Assembly (NCBI GenBank): GCA_037013495.1
Contig: CM072805.1
Coordinates: forward strand, 18,936,669-19,000,668
Reading direction: 5' to 3'
DNA: 64,000 bases
DNA from: Hippophae tibetana
Taxonomy: Eukaryota; Streptophyta; Magnoliopsida; Rosales; Elaeagnaceae
The first letter of the stretch is position 1. Each line of letters starts with the position of its first letter. Positions 57,754-64,000 of the stretch are shown piece by piece. Below the pieces are notes generated by a model. It was not told the DNA's origin. It saw only the letters and a list, made by a program, of their open reading frames with translations, and made no database searches. The position numbers and the translations under genes are program-made.

Positions 57754-60521
57754 GTGGTAAATGGATTGATCAAGATCAAAAACGTGTATGTTAAAGGTGT
57801 ACTAGATTACTTAGATTACTACAATGAGAACACTATATCTCTTGTGATTTTTGAGAAGTTGGAGTTGTTGTTAAACTTATTGAGATCCGTTACTTGGTTT
57901 TATCGAGTATCATGGGTTGATTTTGCTACTGTTGAAATCAACACTAATCAAGTTTCTTGAAAATTATGTTATGTCTAACCATGGTGTGGGGATTGATGCA
58001 TATGAACCAATACAACCATTAAATGTCCTACCAGCTAAAAACCTGAAGTCCAAAAACTACAGTTTACTAAAGTTGATGTCTACTAATTAGATAAACCTAA
58101 AGTTGAAAATGATGGTATGGAACCTAAAGATCCTCAAGTTGAACAACATAAACCTAAAAAAAGTACACCTAAAAGGAATATGGTGAAAAATGTAGCTAAA
58201 AAGAAGACCACATTTACTACTTCTAAGGATAAGAGTAAAAGTAAAGTTGTCGATGCACCTAAACAAAAAAAAAGGAAAATAAATAGTGAGGATAAATTTA
58301 AGAGTAGGAGAATCAAAGATAATGATGATGTGAATGTGACAAATGAAAATGAACATGATGAAGAAGAAGATTACTTCTTATTTTGTGAAAGTAACTTTGA
58401 AAAAGATTTGGATGATGACCGGTTGTATTCAAAAAATGTGCACTTTGATTTTGAAATTAATACAATGGTGGAAGAAGATGAAATAGTGTCTAATTATAGT
58501 AACTCTCATTATCTAGAAAGTGGTTTTAAGGATCGTAATGAAGAAATTGGAACTAAAACTAAAAGAGTTTCAGTTTTCAAGGCATAAGTTAACTTTAAAA
58601 ACCCAACATTCTATTTTAAAAAAGCAATATCCCTTGAAGAACTTGTTGAGAAAATCGATCCAATTGTATGTTATTAAACACTTAATGGAAACCAATTTTA
58701 GACATTTAGATAAAGTAAGGTTAGAGGCTGTATGTAGAAGTAAAGATGTGGTATCTGTATTTCGAGAAAGATCATGAATGATAACACGACATTTAAGGTA
58801 GTTACATGTTATTTAGAATGTAAATGCCCATGATCACATTCTATTAAATGTGCAATTCCTGATTGGATTACTTATGAATTTATTAGAGACTTTAGAAAAA
58901 AATCCTAAGAGTTTTAAAGTAAGTATAACTAAAAATCCAAACAAATACTTTGGTCTGACACTACCTAGATATAAAGTTTACAGAGTTAACAAGAAAGCTA
59001 AAGTTGTGATTAATGGGGTATGTGAAGAGCAAGTGCAAGGTTACAAGATTATGCCAAAGAGATAAAAAGGATTAATGTAGGATCAATTGTGAGGATTGAT
59101 TCTAAATTGAATTCTGAGAATGAACCACAGTTCAAAAGGTTTTACATTTGTTGATAGGTTACCATAAAGAGTTTCTGGGAAGGCTGCAAACTAATCCTTG
59201 GACTTTATGGGTGTTTTTGGAAGACACCTTATAAAGGACAACTACTTACTACAATTTCAATTGATTGAAATGATGTAGTGTTTTTGGTTACTTATATTTT
59301 CATTAAGAACGAATGTAAGGAGAGATAGGATTGGTTTGTAAGATTAGTAATAAACGATCTTATGATGAAAAATAGTTATGATTGTACTATAATATCAAAA
59401 AAGAAAAAAAGGGTTGGTGAGGTGATTAAAAACTTATTCACATATTCTGAACATAGGATGTGTGTTAAACATTTGTACCAAAACTTTAAAAATCCACATT
59501 TTAGGTCGGTATTAAAACAACAGTTATGGGCATATGCAAGGACTAAAACGATAACAATGTTCAATCAAGAAATGGATTTTGTGAAATCTTTGAGTATAGT
59601 TGCATTAGAGTGGTGCCAGAAAAAACCAGGCAAACATTGGTCTAAGTCACACTTCAAAAAAAAAAAGAAAAATCTAATATGTTATTGAATAACACGTGTG
59701 AGTAGTTTGACTCTTGTGTTCTTAATTATAGTGATAAACCTATTATCATTATATTAGAGAATATTAGGGCTTATTTTGATTAAGAGAGTGATTGCTAAGA
59801 GAGTGAAAGCCAAGCTTTTAGAAATGGGGTTGGTCTTAGAATTAGAAGAATAATTCAAAAAAATAGGGATTTTTCTATCAATTTGTATATGGTACATCCT
59901 AGGGAGAAAAATATGAAGTGAATGATGTGATGATGAATAAGTTTGTGGTTTATTTAGTAATTTTAACATGCATATGAGAAGGTGAGACTTAACTAGTATA
60001 CCATGAACAATTGCATGTGATGCACTTAGGGTTGAGAAGGATGATCCTATCAAATATGTATATTCATGGTACATATATGAAACATATGATTCATACATTC
60101 ATCCTATGAAAAGAGCAAATGAATAAGTTGGTGGTTGATTTAGTAAGGTCAACTTGCACATAAGAAGGTGAGACTTAACTGATATACCATGCACAAATGC
60201 ATGTGTTCCACTTAGGGTTGAGAAGGATGATCCTATCAAATATGTATATTCATGGTACAAATATGAAACATATATGAAGACATATGATCCATACATTCAT
60301 CCTATGTCAAAAGCAAATGAATGGGTGAAAACAAACATATCCATTCTAGTTATCACGAAAGTAAAGGTATAGATTGGAAGACCTCCTAAGAGTAACCTTA
60401 AAGAAATGGTGATCCAATTGACAATCCGAACAATCCAACAAGAAATAGTAGAAAAAAGGAGTATGCATGGCATGTAGTCATTGTGGAGTTCATGGTCATA
60501 ACTTTAAAAGCTATCGAACTA
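57754..60521 (+). pseudogene. mudrA-like MULE transposase, decayed
   Basis: Parts in order. N-terminal segment (57754-57960): YVKGVLDYLDYYNENTIS and YRVSW, as in plant MULE transposases. Acidic/basic linker (58117-58587), rich in Lys then Asp/Glu. MuDR N-terminal zinc-binding-like region (about 58600-58860): FRHLDKVRLEAVCRSKD. Transposase core end (59362-59688): EHRMCVKHLYQNFKNPHFRS, LKQQLWAYARTKTITMFNQE and WCQKKPGKHWSKSHF, matching HRxCxxHLxxNFKxKxxG, LWxAAxAxTxxxFxxxM and the PxxWxRxHF end. SWIM-type region duplicated in tandem (59933-60314). C-terminal CCHC-like knuckle CSHCGVHGHNFKS with the last Cys replaced. Several stops and frameshifts separate these parts, and the DDE-bearing middle (about 59070-59350) is poorly preserved. 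Confidence 0.82.
59933..60314 (+). repeat. Tandem duplication of the MULE SWIM zinc-finger segment
   Basis: Copy 1 (59933-60118, 186 bases) and copy 2 (60119-about 60314) share GAGAAGGTGAGACTTAACT, ATGCA(T/A)GTG, CACTTAGGGTTGAGAAGGAT and 'tatattcatggtac', at about 85-90% identity. In copy 2 one frame reads RRWDLTDIPCTNACVPL, like the SWIM core CxCxxWxxxGIPCxHA. The 186-base period is a multiple of three. Duplication of this domain is unusual. Confidence 0.8.
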
Positions 60522-60741
60522 GGAAGAGTAATGAAAATGAGACCAATTGTTTTCATTATATTTTACTTAAAGTTTTTACTAAATATATTAATATACTACT
60601 TATACTTTTTCTTTATTTACAAAAATGTAGACCCTCATTGAACACATGAATCAATCATCACAAGTGACTCAAGAGGATGATATTCCATCAGTTGTAGCTC
60701 TTGAGAAAATAAAATCAATTAATAAGTTATAGGTAAATTAT

Positions 60742-60875
60742 TGGTGTATGTGTATGGCTACAGGTGTGGGTATATGGGTGTGTAGATGGGTATTGGTTTG
60801 GGTGTGTGCAAGTACTGGTGTGGGTGTGTATAGGTACCTGTATGTGTGTATGAGTTGGGGTGTGTGTGTGGTGTC
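60742..60875 (+). repeat. GT-rich low-complexity tract
   Basis: About 134 bases of GGTGTG(T/G)GTAT-like sequence with G on the plus strand, including GTGTGTGTGTGG. It lies within the MULE, between the transposase and the GRF relic. Slippage-derived; it could form G-rich secondary structure. Confidence 0.85.
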
Positions 60876-61489
60876 TCGAAAGTTTATCAATTACTAAAAA
60901 TGCTTTTGGTATTCAGATTAGAAGAAAAAATATGTTGGTAAGAATTCGAGCCAGACACATGCAAGTCGAGTGAGTGAAGGACAATGATATATTATTTAAA
61001 AGTTATGATTTTTGTGAAATTGTAATGATATAAATTCTATATTTTGTATGTATGAATAATTTGAAATTAAGTTTGTGTAAACTATTTTTTGTTAGGTTGA
61101 TGCAAAGGTATTATGGCATTACTTACATATAAAGACAAGTACTTAAAGTTGTAAACAATCGTTATATAAACAATCTATCAAATATATGGCTGAAGTCGAT
61201 GCTTCACATTTTGTAATTTCAAAATGTAGGTTTATGTTTGTATTTTCATCCATACAATGTTGAATCACATTAAACCACCTGAATGTTCATTATACAAAAA
61301 TAGAGATATAAGATCTTTATCATACAAAAACATGGGTGTACAATCTTTGCTATACAAAAACATAAGTTATATTCCATCAATTTAATTAATAACAATGGTT
61401 ATATTAAACTAAGAAATATACTAAATACAATATAACTCATAACATTAAACCACTTGAATGTTACATATAACCTTATAGACAAAATAACG

Positions 61490-62091
61490 CATAAAAAATT
61501 AACCAAATATCCCTCTTAATATGCATACCAACTAATGTAATATTTTCATTGAATTTAAATTTTCTCCATTTTTCATTATAATAAATAACAACAATATTAC
61601 TATGCCACAAATCAATAACGTTTTCATCTTCAAATTTGATTCAATATTCATTTTGATATTCCAAGATTTACTCAACTCACTCAAACTCAATATCACATCT
61701 TCTAATCTTTCATTATATTCTTCAAGGTTATCAATTTACTAACTCTAATTTTTTTTTCTTAATTATTCCATTTGTCGAATCTTCCTCAATAAGTCAGGTA
61801 TAACTTTCTTTGCTCTACCACATATTTCTTCATCAAATCAACTAAAGTATTTACAGTGTCCAATTTCTTGTAAAATTGAAGAACAAAAACTATTAAATTT
61901 TTAATTTTTTTTCTTTAGAAAACACTAAATCTATATGTATTTAGTAGAATTCAACCCTATATATAAAATAAAAATTCAAATAATTTACTTATTCCATAAC
62001 TATGATAACCTCAATATCTTCTTCTTGGATTATCATCGGTCCACGATGTGAACATTTTGCTCAAAACACCACGTTGACAACGATGAGCCAT
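61490..62091 (-). pseudogene. GRF-type zinc-finger gene relic in MULE
   Basis: The ATG at 62091 (minus) opens MAHRCQRGVLSKMFTSWTDD, then NPRRRY. This is the GRF zinc-finger signature (usual CxCGxxAxxxTSWTxxNPGRRFxGC): TSWTxxNPxRR is exact, the first Cys is present and the second is lost. A stop follows Tyr, and the expected GC pair is not in frame. Lower down (about 61830-61720) minus-strand text is helical (Lys/Glu/Leu), as in the coiled coil that follows GRF domains in small plant GRF proteins. GRF fingers bind single-stranded or structured nucleic acid in proteins such as APE2, TOP3A and NEIL3. The start codon lies at the inner edge of the right terminal repeat, which would be its promoter. 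Confidence 0.62.
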
Positions 62092-62235
62092 GTTTAATTT
62101 TTTTGACTTTTGGTTGTTTTATTTGGCTTGTGAGGATGATGATATCGCTATTTTTGGTTTTCAATGAGATGGTTTTCAGATGGATGGCTTCTTAAGGTTG
62201 GGTTGATAGGTGCTAACTAGTTGAGAGGTGGTAGA

Positions 62236-62500
62236 GATTAATCATTGTACTTATTAATTACCTTATTTTCAACTTCATTCCTTTCATTTTTATTTTGGAT
62301 TTTTTGCTTTACATATTTTTGACTTTTTGAGTTGAAAATATCACAATATGGAAAGAACGAAGATATCAAAAATCTTAGATAGAAAAAAAAAACAAATAAC
62401 TTTATATTAAATTGCAATTTTGAAATTAATTTTCTTCTTGTATTTTTTTAAACAATATTTTATGTGCAAACACATATTCTATTGGGTAGTATTATAAGTA
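62236..62500 (+). repeat. Dispersed repeat, second copy
   Basis: Matches 37918-38235 from GATTAATCATTGTA onward, best over the first 200 bases. It abuts or overlaps the point where the MULE right terminal repeat stops matching its partner, so it may have inserted there. Confidence 0.55.
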
Positions 62501-63043
62501 AATAAAATACATATGTTTTATAATTTTCTTAAAGAATAAAATAGAAATTAATAATTTTATTATTATAACAAAAAAGATAATTTCATTTTTCTACTAATAA
62601 GTCTATAACATTTTTTTTGGGTGTGGGTGGGGAGGGAGAGGGAGAGAAAATTTGGAAACGTTAGCTCTTTTATATTAGAAGTTATTGGGAAGCTAAGAAA
62701 ATATGAACATATATGTACACATTTTTTGAATTGTTATATATTCCTTAAATCAATTATAATTCAAAAACAATATGAATTTGGATAATTTGAACACATAGAA
62801 ATTGATTTAAGAATACATAACAACTCAAAAAATAAGCATATGTGTGTTCAAGTGCTCCATTTATGACTTTTTTGAAGTTTTAGACTTCTAGTATACTTTT
62901 TAATAGTTAATGTATTTGTAGTGTCCCATAAAAAATTTAATGAATTTTTGTTTACTTTTATCATAGCTAATATACTTCCGCTACCTTTCATCCTTACTTT
63001 TATGTATTTGTCATTTTATACCTTTTTTCATATAAGAGGACTT
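62501..63043. other. AT-rich intergenic stretch
   Basis: No gene. A purine tract GGGTGTGGGTGGGGAGGGAG lies at about 62620-62645. 62700-62850 holds a loose inverted repeat around 'acacattttttgaattgtt'. Confidence 0.45.
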
Positions 63044-63497
63044 TGTTAGAACAAAATAACATTTGGTGAAAACCATCCCAGAACATTCATGTTGTATTAC
63101 CAAGAATCAAAAATAAAATATACAGAAGCGTACCTGAATCATTAGCCATTAATTAATTCTATAGTTTAAGGGTTAATCTAGTAGATCTATACATTTTCCT
63201 TTGAGAAACTTTTAGTTTTCTCTCTATTATCAGATAAGACTAGAATATAACACACGTATGATTTGGGAACCATAACTACTATATATAGTTAATAACTGTA
63301 TCTTTATTTTAATCCATCATTAAAATAAAATTAGCTTTAGATCTCTACACATTAAAGGCCCATACCTTATTAGATACATTAAATTCTAAATTACGTAAAC
63401 ATTAACATATCACTTTTAAATGGGCATTACCTTATATAATAGTCTAGAACACATAATTATTTACATATAAGCTCAATGTTGGATTAAGGATCCAACA
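63044..63497 (-). repeat. 3' LTR of the right-edge Copia element
   Basis: 454 bases with TG...CA ends on the minus strand and TGTTGGAT / ATCCAACA inverted ends. Only one LTR is in the window, so its limits rest on the polypurine tract and the TG/CA ends. Confidence 0.68.
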
Positions 63498-64000
63498 AAC
63501 TTCCATTTAGACTAATATTATATGTATAACCTTATAATTATGTATTATAAAATAATTGTATAAGCTCAAATTTACTATCATTATTGAAATATATCTTTAT
63601 CCAATTCGGTCCATCATTAATACTAATATAGGATCAAAACGGGCTTCGTTATATTTGTCATAACTTGACCCTTCAATGTCATGTATACTGATACAACTGA
63701 ATGGCATAAATTATGATGTGGATATGTAGCTTAAAAATTTCATGTAATGTGATCTTAATATACCTATTTTCAACATGTCCAACCTTAAACCTTAGTGAGA
63801 TCAAATTATACCAAAATCAAAGTGTAAATAAATCAAAACTTTATTTTTGAAGAAAATGACCTCAAAATATCGGTAAAATAGAATAACTAAAAATGTTTCT
63901 ATCAAAGAAGCACTTTAAATTACAAACTCCCATTAAAATTGAATATCCTTAAATGACATGATACCCACACGAGCAATGTGCTCATGAAACACTTTGGTGA
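63044..64000 (-). mobile_element. Copia retrotransposon 3' end, runs off the right edge
   Basis: On the minus strand the first bases inside the window's right edge read TKVFHEHIARVGIMSFKDIQ, which resembles the tail that follows the RNase H of some Copia polyproteins. About 430 bases of 3' non-coding sequence follow, then a polypurine tract (CTAAATGGAAG, 63500-63510) and an LTR at 63044-63497 that starts TGTTGGATCC and ends GTTCTAACA. The rest of the element lies beyond the window. Whether it is whole cannot be told. Confidence 0.7.

Larger units (their letters stand above)
56735..62245 (+). mobile_element. MuDR-type MULE with long terminal inverted repeats and two convergent genes
   Basis: Bases 56739-56890 and 62090-62240 are reverse complements at roughly 75-80% identity by eye over about 150 bases. 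Both contain CCAAAAATA followed by ATATCATCATCCTC and AGCCA, and end inward with AAATTAAAC(C)ATGG. Between them lie a mudrA-like transposase gene (plus) and a GRF zinc-finger reading (minus), each directed inward from its terminal repeat. This is the layout of maize MuDR, where each terminal repeat drives one of two convergent genes. Both genes are decayed. The right repeat stops where a dispersed repeat begins (62236), so the true outer ends and the 9-bp target duplication cannot be read. Confidence 0.72.

Overview
The window is AT-rich nuclear DNA from a eudicot plant. The evidence is spliced plant genes (a prefoldin subunit 5 gene and an SDE3-type helicase relative), a class I TCP transcription factor close to Arabidopsis TCP21/CHE, plant LTR-retrotransposon lineages (Tat, Athila-like, Copia), a Caulimoviridae relic of Florendovirus/Petuvirus type, a CACTA element and a MuDR-type MULE. 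I cannot name the species.

Layout. 1-1430: edge of an Athila-like Gypsy relic. 1931-4600: an AT-rich repeat split by a pair of LTR-like direct repeats. 4830-5215: a LINE-type RNase H relic next to a 3 kb CACTA-like element (5235-8199) carrying a plant-mobile-domain fragment and a palindromic subterminal array. 8200-13830: AT-rich intergenic DNA with a MITE and tandem repeats. 14380-34330: a three-level nest, in which an endogenous pararetrovirus (minus strand) is split by a 14.8 kb Tat-lineage Gypsy element (plus strand), itself split by a 5.8 kb non-coding LTR element (LARD-like). 34767-39437: an SDE3-like gene with a helicase core that looks catalytically dead, no second RecA domain and an in-frame stop. 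41107-43088: an intact three-exon prefoldin 5 gene, convergent with it. 43735-44775: a terminal-inverted-repeat element filled with Arabidopsis-type telomere-like repeats. 45527-50423: a fold-back MITE interrupted by a young Copia element (45548-49962). 50671-50741: a decayed tRNA. 52644-52834: three site II (TGGGCC) motifs with no recognised gene beside them. 55117-55905: the intact TCP gene. 56735-62245: a MuDR-type MULE with long terminal inverted repeats, a broken mudrA-like gene on the plus strand and a GRF zinc-finger relic on the minus strand, converging from the two ends. 63044-64000: the 3' end of another Copia element running off the window.

Only prefoldin 5 and the TCP factor look like ordinary intact host genes. 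They act in unrelated processes (cytosolic tubulin/actin folding; transcription), and nothing suggests joint regulation. The rest of the window is a record of layered insertions whose order can largely be read from the sequence: pararetrovirus, then Tat, then LARD; and MITE, then Copia. The items most worth a second look are the two-gene MULE, the SDE3-like pseudo-helicase and the CACTA-like element with a plant mobile domain.
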